From Brevundimonas sp. (GTDB lineage Bacteria; Pseudomonadota; Alphaproteobacteria; Caulobacterales; Caulobacteraceae): a stretch of DNA of 28,574 bases. The notes under the pieces were generated by a model. That model made no database searches, was not told the origin of the DNA, and saw only the letters and a list, made by a program, of their open reading frames with translations. Both the position numbers and the translations under genes were made by a program. Below are positions 8,275 to 16,148 of the stretch, piece after piece (positions within the stretch are counted from its first letter, which is position 1; each line of letters opens with the position of its first letter). The stretch covers positions 1 to 28,574 of the forward strand of contig JALAGW010000331.1 of assembly GCA_022712235.1 (NCBI GenBank), written 5' to 3'.

Positions 8275-10136
8275 GCGCCGGTCTCGTCGGGCAGGGGCGA
8301 GGCGAGGACGGGGGCGGGACCGTCCAGCGACTGTTGCCGGGCCAGACGGGCGTAGAGGCCGCCCTTCCTGACCAGGGCGGCGTGGCTGCCCTGTTCGACC
8401 ACGCGACCGGCGTCGATGACATAGATGCGGTCGGCGTTCTGCACCGTCGACAGGCGGTGGGCGATCATCAGAGTGGCGCGGCCGTGCATCAGCCGCTCCA
8501 GCGCCGCCTGGACCAGGGCCTCGCTCTCGGTGTCCAGCGCGCTGGTGGCCTCGTCCAGCAACAGGATGGGCGCGTCCTTCAGGAAGGCGCGGGCGATGGC
8601 GATGCGCTGGCGTTGGCCGCCCGACAGCCGCATGCCCGCCTCGCCGACGCGGGTGGCGTAGCCCTCGGGCAGGGCGGCGATGAAGTCATGGGCGGCGGCG
8701 GAGCGCGCGGCCTCGATGATCTGCTCGGCGGTCGCGCCCTTTCGGCCATAGGCGATGTTGGCGGCGATGGTGTCGTCGAACAGGAAGGGCTCCTGCGTCA
8801 CCAGGGCGATATGGTCGCGCAGGGACTGCAGCTTCAGTTCGCGGATGTCGCGGCCGTTGACGGTCACGGCCCCGGCGGTGACGTCGTAGAAGCGCGGCAG
8901 CAGCGACAGGATGGTGGACTTGCCGCCCCCCGACGGGCCGACCAGGGCGATGGTCTCGCCCGGCGCGACATGCAGGCTGACGTCCGACAGGGTCGGCGCG
9001 GCGCCGTCCTCGCTGGCGGCGTAGGCGAAGGAGACATGATCCAGGGCGATGGTGACGGGGCCTGGCTCCAGTTCGACGGCGTCGGCCGCCTCGCGGATTT
9101 CCGGTTCGATGTCCAGGGCGGTGAACAGGCGCCGCGCGGCGGTCAGGCCTTCGCTGAGGACGGTGGTCAGGTTGGTGACTTGACGCAGGGCCTGTCCGGC
9201 CAGCAGCAGCATGCCGATGAAGGAGGCGAAGGCGCCGACGGTCATCTCGCCCTGACTGGCGCTCCACCCGGCATAGGCCATGACGGCGGCGACGATGCCG
9301 TAGGCCACGATGTCGCTGGCGGGACCCGAAAAGGCGCGGCTGTCGGCGCCCTTGATGATGTGGCGTTGGCGTCGGGCGATGACCTCGCCGACTCGGGCTT
9401 CCTCGGCGGCCTCGCGGTTCTCGATCTTGATGACGCGGACGCCGTCCAGGTTCTCCATCAGGGCGCTGGACAGGGCCTCGGTCTCGACCATGGCGCCCCG
9501 TGCGGCCTTGCGCGACTTCTTGCCGAAGCGGCGGATGATCCAGCTGACCACCGGCACGCCCAGCAGGACGATCAGCGTCAGCGGCAGGTCGATGAAGCCC
9601 ATGGCGATGACGACGCCCAGCAGCATCAAGGCGTTCTGGGTGTAGTTGACCACGCCCGAGGTGAAGGCCTCGCGCACCAGGTTGGCGTCGAACAGGACGG
9701 AGGAGACGAAGCTGCCGGAATGCTGGCCGCGCAGGCGCGACAGGTCGGCCCGGATCATGCCCGAGAAGAGCTGCTTCTGGATGTCGCCGACGATGCCGTG
9801 GCCCAGTCGGTTCACCAGGGCCGACTGCGCCGCCATGGCCAGGGACCGGATCACCGCCACCACGATGATGAACAGGGGAATGAGGATCAGCACCCGGTCC
9901 GCCGGAATGGTGACCAGGCCCCAGACCTTCACCGGACCCTCATGCCGGGTGAACAGCAGGTCGATGGCCGGTTCGAGGAACTTCAGCAGCAGGGCGGTCA
10001 GACCGCCGGAAATCGCCGCGAAGAGCATGGAGGCGAAGAAGGCCGGCTTGTGCCGGGACAGGTAGTCGCGCCAGATCCGGGCCAGAAGCGGCCGCAAGGG
10101 TTCGCGGGTGTCGGAGGCGGGCGCGGGAACGGTCAT
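8271..10136 (-). CDS. MsbA-like ABC transporter (permease fused to ATPase)
   Basis: A 621-residue half-transporter with an N-terminal six-helix exporter domain (about 25-340) and a C-terminal ATPase. ATPase motifs are all intact: Walker A GPSGGGKST (400-408), the Q-loop VTQEPFLFDD, signature LSGGQRQRIAIARAF, Walker B ILLLDEATSALD and the H-loop IAHRLSTV. Homodimers of this type flip lipid A-core or other lipids across the inner membrane. Operon position with DUF374, waaA and lpxK supports an MsbA role, though ABC exporters are hard to tell apart by sequence, so I leave the symbol blank. I prefer the ATG at 10136 (MTVPAPASDTR, GAGAG upstream) over an in-frame TTG at 10166. The stop overlaps the DUF374 ATG as ATGA. 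Confidence 0.93.
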   Translation of the reverse strand: MTVPAPASDTREPLRPLLARIWRDYLSRHKPAFFASMLFAAISGGLTALLLKFLEPAIDLLFTRHEGPVKVWGLVTIPADRVLILIPLFIIVVAVIRSLAMAAQSALVNRLGHGIVGDIQKQLFSGMIRADLSRLRGQHSGSFVSSVLFDANLVREAFTSGVVNYTQNALMLLGVVIAMGFIDLPLTLIVLLGVPVVSWIIRRFGKKSRKAARGAMVETEALSSALMENLDGVRVIKIENREAAEEARVGEVIARRQRHIIKGADSRAFSGPASDIVAYGIVAAVMAYAGWSASQGEMTVGAFASFIGMLLLAGQALRQVTNLTTVLSEGLTAARRLFTALDIEPEIREAADAVELEPGPVTIALDHVSFAYAASEDGAAPTLSDVSLHVAPGETIALVGPSGGGKSTILSLLPRFYDVTAGAVTVNGRDIRELKLQSLRDHIALVTQEPFLFDDTIAANIAYGRKGATAEQIIEAARSAAAHDFIAALPEGYATRVGEAGMRLSGGQRQRIAIARAFLKDAPILLLDEATSALDTESEALVQAALERLMHGRATLMIAHRLSTVQNADRIYVIDAGRVVEQGSHAALVRKGGLYARLARQQSLDGPAPVLASPLPDETGA

Positions 10137-10228
10137 TGGCTCTCGGTCGAACGGGACGGGCGTCAAGTCAAGCCGCCGCCGTCAAGCTGACGGGTGACGC
10201 CGGCCGGTTTCGTCGTTATCTGCGGCCT

Positions 10229-10894
10229 ATGGCGCGCTTTGATCTGACAACGCTGATGGGCCGGTTCAAGGCGCATTGGTCCTATTTCTGGGCCGATCAC
10301 GCCTTTCTGCGCACAGCCTTCACCAACGCCCACTGGCTGGGGCCGGACCTGGTGCGCACCAATCAGCCGTCGCCGGGGCAGCTGGCCTATTGGCGACGGC
10401 GCGGGATCAGGACCGTCATCAACCTGCGCGGCCAGCGAGACGAGGCCTATTACTGGCTGGAGAAGGACGCCTGCGAGCGGCTGGGCCTGACCCTGATCGA
10501 CGCTCCGCTGGATTCGCGCGATCCGCCGGGCCGCGATCGCATCGACCGGGCGCGCGACCTGTTCCGCACCATCGAATATCCGGCCCTGATCCACTGCAAG
10601 TCCGGCGCGGACCGGGCGGGAATGATGGCGGTGCTGTATCGTCATTTCCATCTGGGCGAGCCGATCTCGGCGGCCCTGTCGGAACTGGGCAAGCGCACCC
10701 TGCACAGCCGCGAGGGCCTGACCGGGGTGCTGGACTATACGCTTGAAAAATATGTCGCCGAGGTCGAGCCGACCGGCGTCAGCTTCGAGGACTGGGTCGC
10801 CAGCGACGCCTACGACCCCAAGGCGATCCGCGCCGAGTTCAAGGCCGGCTGGTGGGGCAAGCTGGTCGTGGACCGCTTGCTGAAGCGCGAATAG
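10229..10894 (+). CDS. Cx5R protein tyrosine / dual-specificity phosphatase family protein
   Basis: A 221-residue cytoplasmic phosphatase-fold protein. The active-site loop is HCKSGADRAGM with Cys123 and Arg129 (the HCx5R signature), preceded by TVINLRGQ at 63-70 and PLDSRDPP at 93-100, where Asp95 or Asp98 is the likely general acid. This arrangement is typical of bacterial dual-specificity phosphatases. The ATG at 10229 is preferred over a further in-frame start at 10136, which would overlap the msbA start and add a non-conserved Arg-rich stretch; the ribosome site is weak. It is the only plus-strand gene in the run from 5274 to 18349 and is transcribed divergently from the lipid A operon. 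Substrate unknown; a phospho-lipid or sugar is as plausible as a protein. Confidence 0.88.
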   Translation: MARFDLTTLMGRFKAHWSYFWADHAFLRTAFTNAHWLGPDLVRTNQPSPGQLAYWRRRGIRTVINLRGQRDEAYYWLEKDACERLGLTLIDAPLDSRDPPGRDRIDRARDLFRTIEYPALIHCKSGADRAGMMAVLYRHFHLGEPISAALSELGKRTLHSREGLTGVLDYTLEKYVAEVEPTGVSFEDWVASDAYDPKAIRAEFKAGWWGKLVVDRLLKRE

Positions 10895-10910
10895 GGCTTA
10901 GCCCGCCCTG

Positions 10911-11111
10911 TCAGCCCCAGGGACCACGCTTGGGTCCGTGCTGGGCCGTCTCGGCGTCGCGTCGCGCCTTGCGGTCGGCTTCCCACTGGCGGAACCAGCG
11001 GGCGTAGTTGCGCTCGCGGCCCAGGACGATCAGCCACAGGGCCAGGACGCTGATCAGGGAGATGATTCCGAACAGCTGTTGTCCGTCGAGGGTCTGGCCG
11101 AACAGGGTCAC
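10911..11111 (-). CDS. 66-residue one-helix membrane protein with a charged tail
   Basis: Not a family I recognise. It has one membrane helix at about residues 13-31 (LFGIISLISVLALWLIVLG) and a strongly basic, aromatic cytoplasmic tail (RERNYARWFRQWEADRKARRD) ending GPKRGPWG. The start is a GTG whose bases overlap the stop of the upstream small gene (GTGA), a coupling signature that supports both genes being translated. The stop lies 16 bases from the phosphatase stop, in convergent orientation. The tail could bind membrane lipid phosphates or a partner protein, but this is a guess. Confidence 0.65.
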   Translation of the reverse strand: MTLFGQTLDGQQLFGIISLISVLALWLIVLGRERNYARWFRQWEADRKARRDAETAQHGPKRGPWG

Positions 11112-11296
11112 GGTCGCGTCTCCGGCTTGTGGGGCGAGTGATGATGACCGGATTCGGCCGGGGTGATGGGATCGTTCCAGGCGGTGTCCTGATCTTCGCC
11201 AGGGCGGGGCGTGTGCGCCGGCCCTTTCTTCACGACCCAGACGACGGCGGCCACGGCCAGGATCACCAGCAGCAGGACGATCAGGGTGGGCGTCAT
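11108..11296 (-). CDS. 62-residue one-helix membrane protein with a His-rich C-terminus
   Basis: Function unknown. An N-terminal membrane helix (MTPTLIVLLLVILAVAAVVWV) is followed by a hydrophilic, Pro/Asp-rich tail with ESGHHHSPH near the C-terminus, a possible metal-binding run. I chose ATG 11296 because AGAGGTG lies six bases ahead of it; a GTG at 11305 is in frame but falls inside that ribosome site. The gene overlaps the following 66-residue gene by four bases (GTGA). A terminator hairpin at 11324-11353 separates it from the DUF4170 gene upstream, so this pair probably has its own promoter between about 11297 and 11323, or relies on read-through. Confidence 0.65.
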   Translation of the reverse strand: MTPTLIVLLLVILAVAAVVWVVKKGPAHTPRPGEDQDTAWNDPITPAESGHHHSPHKPETRP

Positions 11297-11302
11297 GATG
11301 AG

Positions 11303-11309
11303 CACCTCT
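11303..11309 (-). promoter_or_regulatory. Ribosome binding site for the 62-residue membrane protein
   Basis: AGAGGTG on the minus strand, six bases before the ATG at 11296. It decides the start: the alternative in-frame GTG at 11305 lies within the site itself and so is unlikely to be used. Confidence 0.55.
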
Positions 11310-11313
11310 TCAG

Positions 11314-11353
11314 AAACGCCAAAGGCGGCTGACGGGAAAGCGCGTCAGCCGCC
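11314..11353 (-). terminator. Intrinsic terminator after the DUF4170 gene
   Basis: An 11-bp perfect stem GGCGGCTGACG / CGTCAGCCGCC (11324-11334 with 11343-11353) with an 8-base loop. On the minus strand it is followed by TTTGGCGTTT, two short T-runs rather than one long tract. It lies 43 bases after the DUF4170 stop, so it should end the pmbA-cysQ-DUF4170 transcript. No T-tract is seen on the plus strand. Confidence 0.6.
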
Positions 11354-11395
11354 TGTGCGGTTCCGAAAACCTCGCCGTGAGGCGAAGGCGGCGGA

Positions 11396-11644
11396 TCAGA
11401 CGTCCGAGCGCGGGTCGATCAGCTTGTGCGCGTGCAGGATGAAGTAGCGCATGTGGGCGTTGTCGACGGTGGCCTGGGCGCGGGCCTTCCAGGCCTGCTT
11501 GGCTTCGTCATAGCTGCCGTAGGCGCCGACGAACTCGACCTCTTTCAGGTCGCGGCAGACGGGCTCGGGCGGGTGGCGCATTTCGCCGCCGATGACGAGG
11601 TGAAGCAGTTGCGGAGCGTGCGCGGTCTGGGGGGCATCAGCCAG
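11396..11644 (-). CDS. DUF4170 domain protein, apparent CTG start
   Basis: A small cytoplasmic protein of unknown function; DUF4170 (PF13773) proteins are short and common in Alphaproteobacteria. The signature region is VGAYGSYDEAKQAWKA followed by TVDNAHMRYFI and a C-terminal HKLIDP. The first in-frame ATG (11581) would begin inside the domain, at MRHPPEP, and lose the conserved QLLHLVIGGE segment that reads openly upstream. The only in-frame candidates that keep it are CTG codons. The best is CTG at 11644 (ADAPQT...), giving 82 residues, 32 bases after the cysQ stop. With the ATG the product is 61 residues. No strong ribosome site precedes either. The family call is good; the start is inference. 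Confidence 0.75.
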   Translation of the reverse strand: MADAPQTAHAPQLLHLVIGGEMRHPPEPVCRDLKEVEFVGAYGSYDEAKQAWKARAQATVDNAHMRYFILHAHKLIDPRSDV

Positions 11645-11676
11645 GGAGAGGGGGTTCCATTGCGAGAAAGGGGAGA

Positions 11677-12471
11677 TCAGATCGCCAGCGGGATAGGCGC
11701 TGTGCGCCTCACGATCAACGGGTGAAGGGCCGGCGCGGCGCAGATCAGGCTGGTTTGGCGCGGATCCGGGCGATTAAATCGCCACGGACGGCCCATATGG
11801 TCGCTGACGCGGGCGCCGGCCTCCTCGGCGATCAGGGCGCCGGCGCAGACGTCCCAGTCCCATTTGGGGCTGATGGCGATGGCCGCGTCGAAGGCCCCGG
11901 CCGCCACAAGCGCCATGCGATAGGCCAGGGCGTTGCGCTTGGTGAAGCGCATTTCGGGCCAGGGCTCGGCCCATTCGCGCGCTTCCATCAGCCGGGCGTC
12001 GGCCAGAAGCTCGGCGTCCTCAAGCGTGTCGGTGTCCGAGGCGCTGACCGGTCGGCCCTGAAGGCGCGCGCCGCCGCCCAGCGTGGCTTCGAACATCTCG
12101 CCCAGCATGGGGGCGTGAATGACAGCGGCGACGGGGCGACCGTCCTCGACCACGGCGATGGGCACGCACCACCACGGCTTGTTCTTCATATAGGCGACGG
12201 TGCCGTCGATCGGATCGACGACGAAGATGCGCTTCTTCGTCAGGCGCTCGGGGCTGTCGGCCGTCTCCTCCGACAGCCAGCCGTAGTCGGGGCGGGCGGT
12301 CAGCAGGGCGTCTTTCAGCAGCTGATCCACCGCCAGATCGGCGCTGGTGACGGGCGAGCCGCCGTTCTTGGACCAGACCTTCAGTCCCGCCTCGCGATGT
12401 TCCAGCGCCAGCTTGCCCGCGGCCAGGGCGGCGTCGCGGATCAGTTCGAGGTCGGACAGAAGGTCGGTCAT
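11677..12471 (-). CDS. CysQ-like 3'(2'),5'-bisphosphate nucleotidase / inositol monophosphatase family
   Basis: A 264-residue member of the lithium-sensitive, Mg-dependent phosphatase family. Metal-site motifs are complete: SEE at 67-69, DPIDGT at 86-91 and WDWDVCAG starting at 204. CysQ hydrolyses PAP (3'-phosphoadenosine 5'-phosphate) to AMP and so protects sulfate assimilation, but paralogues act on inositol or sugar phosphates, so I give no symbol. It starts at ATG 12471, overlapping the pmbA stop as ATGA, and is followed 32 bases later by the DUF4170 gene. In other Alphaproteobacteria the same trio of genes is commonly found beside waaA and lpxK, which leaves open a role linked to envelope biosynthesis. 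Confidence 0.9.
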   Translation of the reverse strand: MTDLLSDLELIRDAALAAGKLALEHREAGLKVWSKNGGSPVTSADLAVDQLLKDALLTARPDYGWLSEETADSPERLTKKRIFVVDPIDGTVAYMKNKPWWCVPIAVVEDGRPVAAVIHAPMLGEMFEATLGGGARLQGRPVSASDTDTLEDAELLADARLMEAREWAEPWPEMRFTKRNALAYRMALVAAGAFDAAIAISPKWDWDVCAGALIAEEAGARVSDHMGRPWRFNRPDPRQTSLICAAPALHPLIVRRTAPIPLAI

Positions 12472-13814
12472 TTTCCGGCGATGGCCACCGCGTCGAACAT
12501 CAGGGAGGGGCTGTTGAAGGAACCCCGGAACTCCAGATCCGATCCGCGCGCCAGTCGGGCGTAGAGGTCGATCAGATTGCCCGCCACGGTCACTTCGCTG
12601 ACCGGATAGGCGATCTGTCCGTCCTCGAACCAGAAACCGGACACGCCCGCCGACCAGTCGCCGTTGTTGGCGTTCAGCGACGGGCCGAACATGGAGGTGA
12701 TCAGCAGGCCCGAGCCCGCCTCGGCCATCAGGCCCGCCTTGTCCTGCTCGCCCGGCGCCAGATGCAGGTTGTGGGTCGAGACCCCGGACGGTCCGGCCAG
12801 CCCGCGCGAGGCGTGACCCGTCGACGCCATCCCCAGCTGGGCGGCGGCGGCCGTGTTCAGCAGCCAGGTGGTGATGACGCCGTCCTCGACGATGTTGCGC
12901 CGTTCGACCGCCACGCCCTCGTCGTCGAACGGGGTCGAGCCGAGGCCGCGCAGACGGAAGGGGTCGTCGATCATGTCGACGCCGGCGGGCAGGACGCGCT
13001 GGCCCAGCCTGTCCTTCAGGAAGGAGCTGCCGCGCGCGATGGCCGGGCCGGAAATGGCGCCCAGCAGCGGCGACAGCACCTGCGTCGCGATGCGGTTCTC
13101 GAAGATGACCGGGGCGGTGGTCGAGGCGATCTTGCGCGGCCCGACGCGGGCCACGGCGCGCTCGCCGGCCTTCGCGCCGATCTCGGCCGCGCCCGGCAGG
13201 TCGGACAGGTGGCGGGTCGCCCGGCTCTCGCCGCCGCGCTCCATGGCGCCGTCCTTCTCGGCGATGACGCCGACGCCCAGCGAGAAGGCGCTGCCCCGAT
13301 GGCGGCCGTCGAAGCCGTGCGAGGTGACCAGGCGCCATTCGCTGGCGGACCAGGAGGCGTGACCGCCTTCGGATTTGGATACGCCCGTGACGGCGAGGGC
13401 GGCGGCCTCGGCTTCGGCGGCGGCGGCTTCCAGCGCCTCGGCGGTGCGTTCGGACGCGTCGAACAGGTCAAGGTCGGCGTGCGGCCCCCGCGCCAGCCGG
13501 TCCTGCGGCGCCAGCGAGGCATAGGGGTCTTCGGGCGCCAGTTTGGCCATGGCCACGGCGCGCTCGACCAGGCGGGCGCGGGTGGCGTCGGACAGGTCCG
13601 AGGCGGAGACCGTGGCCTGACGCCGGCCGATGAAGACGCGCAGGCCCAGGTCGCGGGCCTCCTCGCGCTCGACCTCTTCCAGCCCGGCGTTGCGCACGCC
13701 GACGGACAGGGAGGCGCGGTGGGCGGAAACCGCCTCGGCGGCGTCGGCGCCGGCCTTCAGCGCGGCGGCGACCAGATCGGACAGGATGTCGGGGGAGGGC
13801 GTCTTATCGGACAT
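12468..13814 (-). CDS. pmbA: TldD/PmbA family protease subunit (TldE-like)
   Basis: A 448-residue protein of the PmbA/TldE type, the non-metal-binding partner of TldD in a cytoplasmic heterodimeric protease that trims modified peptides such as microcin B17 precursor. The HExxxH motif of TldD is absent, as expected for PmbA. Visible family features include VGVRNAGLEEVEREEARDLG near the N-terminus (about 38-57), the central domain with GSSFLKDRLGQ, DDPFRLRGLGSTPFDDEG and the STGHASRG segment, and the C-terminal EVTVAGNL. The ATG at 13814 gives the usual N-terminus. A tldD partner is not in the window; it is generally unlinked. The 45-base spacer to the MAPEG stop is short enough for either read-through or its own promoter. 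Confidence 0.93.
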   Translation of the reverse strand: MSDKTPSPDILSDLVAAALKAGADAAEAVSAHRASLSVGVRNAGLEEVEREEARDLGLRVFIGRRQATVSASDLSDATRARLVERAVAMAKLAPEDPYASLAPQDRLARGPHADLDLFDASERTAEALEAAAAEAEAAALAVTGVSKSEGGHASWSASEWRLVTSHGFDGRHRGSAFSLGVGVIAEKDGAMERGGESRATRHLSDLPGAAEIGAKAGERAVARVGPRKIASTTAPVIFENRIATQVLSPLLGAISGPAIARGSSFLKDRLGQRVLPAGVDMIDDPFRLRGLGSTPFDDEGVAVERRNIVEDGVITTWLLNTAAAAQLGMASTGHASRGLAGPSGVSTHNLHLAPGEQDKAGLMAEAGSGLLITSMFGPSLNANNGDWSAGVSGFWFEDGQIAYPVSEVTVAGNLIDLYARLARGSDLEFRGSFNSPSLMFDAVAIAGK

Positions 13815-13859
13815 GCCCCGATATGGCGGACCCGCCCCCGCATCGCAACAACTAGACTT

Positions 13860-14255
13860 TTAGATCACCGACCAGGCGATCAGGCTGACGGCGGCGACCA
13901 GAAGCGCCAGCCAGGTCAGGACCATGCCCGTCACCCGGCCCAGAGACGGGCCTTTCTGGAACAGCAGGCCCAGAGCGTGGATGACCCGGCCCGCGAACAG
14001 GACCCCGCCGACGCCGTGGATCAGCAGGGGCGGCGCGCCGACAAAGGCCAGCAGGATCAGGCCGCACATGCCTGCGGGGATATACTCAGAGGCGTTGCCG
14101 AAGGCGCGGACTGCGGGCGTCATCTCGGGATTGCCGCCGTCGCCGAACTCGATCAGGTGCCGACGACGGCGGCTGACCACCACGCTGGACAGGACCAGCA
14201 ACAGCAGGATCAGCAGCCCGCCCCACAGGGTCGCGGCCTGAATCGACGGGACCAT
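13860..14255 (-). CDS. MAPEG family membrane protein
   Basis: A 131-residue integral membrane protein with four hydrophobic segments (about 7-27, 58-77, 80-97 and 108-130) and the MAPEG-type signature RAFGNASEYIP at about 70-80. This family includes microsomal glutathione transferases; bacterial members are mostly uncharacterised. It starts two bases after the stop of the M14 carboxypeptidase (TGAGCATG), so translation is likely coupled. A detoxification role for lipophilic electrophiles is the family-based guess, with no direct support from neighbouring genes. Confidence 0.88.
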   Translation of the reverse strand: MVPSIQAATLWGGLLILLLLVLSSVVVSRRRRHLIEFGDGGNPEMTPAVRAFGNASEYIPAGMCGLILLAFVGAPPLLIHGVGGVLFAGRVIHALGLLFQKGPSLGRVTGMVLTWLALLVAAVSLIAWSVI

Positions 14256-14257
14256 GC

Positions 14258-16123
14258 TCAGTTCTCCCGTCCGACCGGATAGAGACGGAAGCGCTGGTCG
14301 TAGAAGGGCGTGCGTTCATAGAACCAGGCCAGACGCGCGTCGCCGTCGGCGGCGAAGGCGGGCTCGGCCGCCAGCTTGGCCTCGAACTCGGCCTTCAGCG
14401 CCGGATCGACGGCCAGCATCTTCTCGGCCAGGGGGGCGATGGCGTAGGCCTCGATGTATTCGACGCGGTTCAGCACCTCGGGGAACATGCCCCAGGCGAA
14501 GAAGCTCTCGCTCGACTGCGGCTCCAGCAGCAGGATGGCCACGTCGCCCATCGGCTGATCGGTCGGCACGCGCACCGAGCCGACGGGGAAGGTCCAGTCT
14601 TTCGCCTCAGGGCGGACCTCGCCGACCGTGATCGGCACATGGCCTTCATTGGTGCGGCCCGAGACCTTGGGATCAACCAGGCGCAGCATGTCGACGGCGA
14701 CCGTGCGCGGCGCGGTCAGGGTCTCCATCTGCACGCCGTGGATCTTCAGCCGCTCGATGATGTCAGCGCGATAGGACGGCACCCAGTAGGCGGTCGGACG
14801 CTTTAGCGTCAGGGTCGGGCTGGAGCCGAAGTAGGGCACCTGCCACAGCACCGGGTCCGGCCGGCCCAGCCAGCGCAGTTCGGGGCGGCCCGAGGCGGCG
14901 CTGTCGTAGGTGTCGTAGAGGATGCCCTTGAACGGACGGATGCGCGTTGGCTGCTCGTCGCCGTCGAAGTTGGCGGGCAGTTCGGCGGGGCGCAGGGCGC
15001 GGTCGGCGTCGATGGCGGCGCGCAGGGTCTGCGACTTGTCGGCCAGCAGCTTCAGCGCTTCCTCGAGGAAGACATAGGTCCCCAGAACCCGTTGCTCATG
15101 CGGCTTCAGGCTGTGGTTCTCGATCAGGATGGTCGGGACGTGGGCGGCCGAGCCCCAGCCGTTGGAATAGCGCTCGCCCAGACCGCCGTCGTTCATGCCC
15201 TTCTTGGGATCGCGGTCGTCGATGGCGAAGACCAGTTCGCCGGGGATGTGGCCCGGCGCTTCCAGGGCGGCGTTCATGTCGGGCTGGAAGGAGTCGTCCA
15301 GCCATTGGGCGATGGCCGGGCTGCGGCTCCAGACGCCGTCCTCGCCGTTGTAGCCATAGGTGACGTCGTATTGATAATCGATGCCGTCGGTGACGTGGAT
15401 GTCGACGTAGAGGTCGGGCTGATACTTGTGGATCAGGCCCATGACGGCCTGCATCTCGGCCTGATCCAGCTTCATGAAGTCGCGGTTCAGGTTCTGGTTG
15501 GTCGCCGTGTGACGCCAGCCCTGATTGCGCGGCCCGCGCTGGTTGGGGCGAGAGTAAGGGCTGGTCCGCTCGTGGCCGTCCACGCTGAGGATCGGGATCA
15601 GGATCAGGTTGGCCCGGTCCAGCAGGCCGTCCTTGCCGTAGAAGGCCATGTCGCGCAGCAGCATCATGCCCGCGTCCTTGCCGTCGATCTCGCCCGGATG
15701 GATGCCGGCCTGGGCCAGCAGGACGGGCTTGGACGGGTCCAGCGTCGCGCCGTCCTTGGACGCGATGACGGCGTAGATCGGGCGGCCCTCCGGCGAGACG
15801 CCGAACTGCTCGATGCGGATCAGGTCGCTGGCCGCGTCCAGCCGGTCGAACCAGGCGCGGGTGTCGGCGTAGGAGGGGCTGAAATCATGCGCCGCATCGG
15901 CCTCGAAGGCCGTGACCCAGGGATCGGAGGCGTCGCGCAGCAGGGCCTTGGACGCGCCGTTCCATGTCGGCGCGGGCGGCAGGAAGGCTTGGTCCCATGG
16001 CGCGACATTGGAAACGGAGGTCGGGGTCTGGGACATGGCGGGGCTCACGCAGGCGACGAAGGCGGCTATGGCCGCCGCAACAAGATATTCAGGGCGCATG
16101 GCCTTTCGTGGGCGCATCGTCAT
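14258..16123 (-). CDS. Secreted M14 family zinc carboxypeptidase
   Basis: A 621-residue periplasmic or outer-envelope peptidase with a signal peptide (MRPEYLVAAAIAAFVACVS... cleaved near AMSQ). The M14 zinc site is visible: AGIHPGE with His143 and Glu146, and DIHVTDG with His244. The QNLNRDFMK segment carries the NRD motif of this family, and LIENHS with Glu336 is the likely catalytic Glu. The remaining ~270 residues form a C-terminal extension typical of this bacterial subfamily. Start choice is uncertain: in-frame ATGs lie at 16123, 16117 and 16099, plus a TTG at 16144; all give the same signal peptide core. It is followed by MAPEG at a 2-base gap and preceded by the membrane protein gene. 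Confidence 0.9.
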   Translation of the reverse strand: MTMRPRKAMRPEYLVAAAIAAFVACVSPAMSQTPTSVSNVAPWDQAFLPPAPTWNGASKALLRDASDPWVTAFEADAAHDFSPSYADTRAWFDRLDAASDLIRIEQFGVSPEGRPIYAVIASKDGATLDPSKPVLLAQAGIHPGEIDGKDAGMMLLRDMAFYGKDGLLDRANLILIPILSVDGHERTSPYSRPNQRGPRNQGWRHTATNQNLNRDFMKLDQAEMQAVMGLIHKYQPDLYVDIHVTDGIDYQYDVTYGYNGEDGVWSRSPAIAQWLDDSFQPDMNAALEAPGHIPGELVFAIDDRDPKKGMNDGGLGERYSNGWGSAAHVPTILIENHSLKPHEQRVLGTYVFLEEALKLLADKSQTLRAAIDADRALRPAELPANFDGDEQPTRIRPFKGILYDTYDSAASGRPELRWLGRPDPVLWQVPYFGSSPTLTLKRPTAYWVPSYRADIIERLKIHGVQMETLTAPRTVAVDMLRLVDPKVSGRTNEGHVPITVGEVRPEAKDWTFPVGSVRVPTDQPMGDVAILLLEPQSSESFFAWGMFPEVLNRVEYIEAYAIAPLAEKMLAVDPALKAEFEAKLAAEPAFAADGDARLAWFYERTPFYDQRFRLYPVGREN

Positions 16124-16148
16124 CGTCTGGCAAGTCTCGGCCAAGGTT

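Noticed and set aside
10162..10186. Three GTCAAG copies (TTGAC on the minus strand) as -35 elements for msbA
   Set aside because: No -10-like sequence lies at an appropriate distance from any of them, so they cannot be called as a promoter.
8334..10190. A 618-codon open frame on the plus strand opposite the ABC transporter
   Set aside because: The sequence is Gly/Asp/Gln/His-rich with no family similarity, while the minus-strand frame has all the ABC motifs.
10894..10904. GGGC-TTA-GCCC hairpin after the phosphatase gene
   Set aside because: The stem is only 4 bp with no T-run, too weak for a terminator call.
12762..14282. A 506-codon plus-strand frame opposite pmbA and MAPEG
   Set aside because: Gly/Gln/Asp/Arg-rich antisense shadow without domains.
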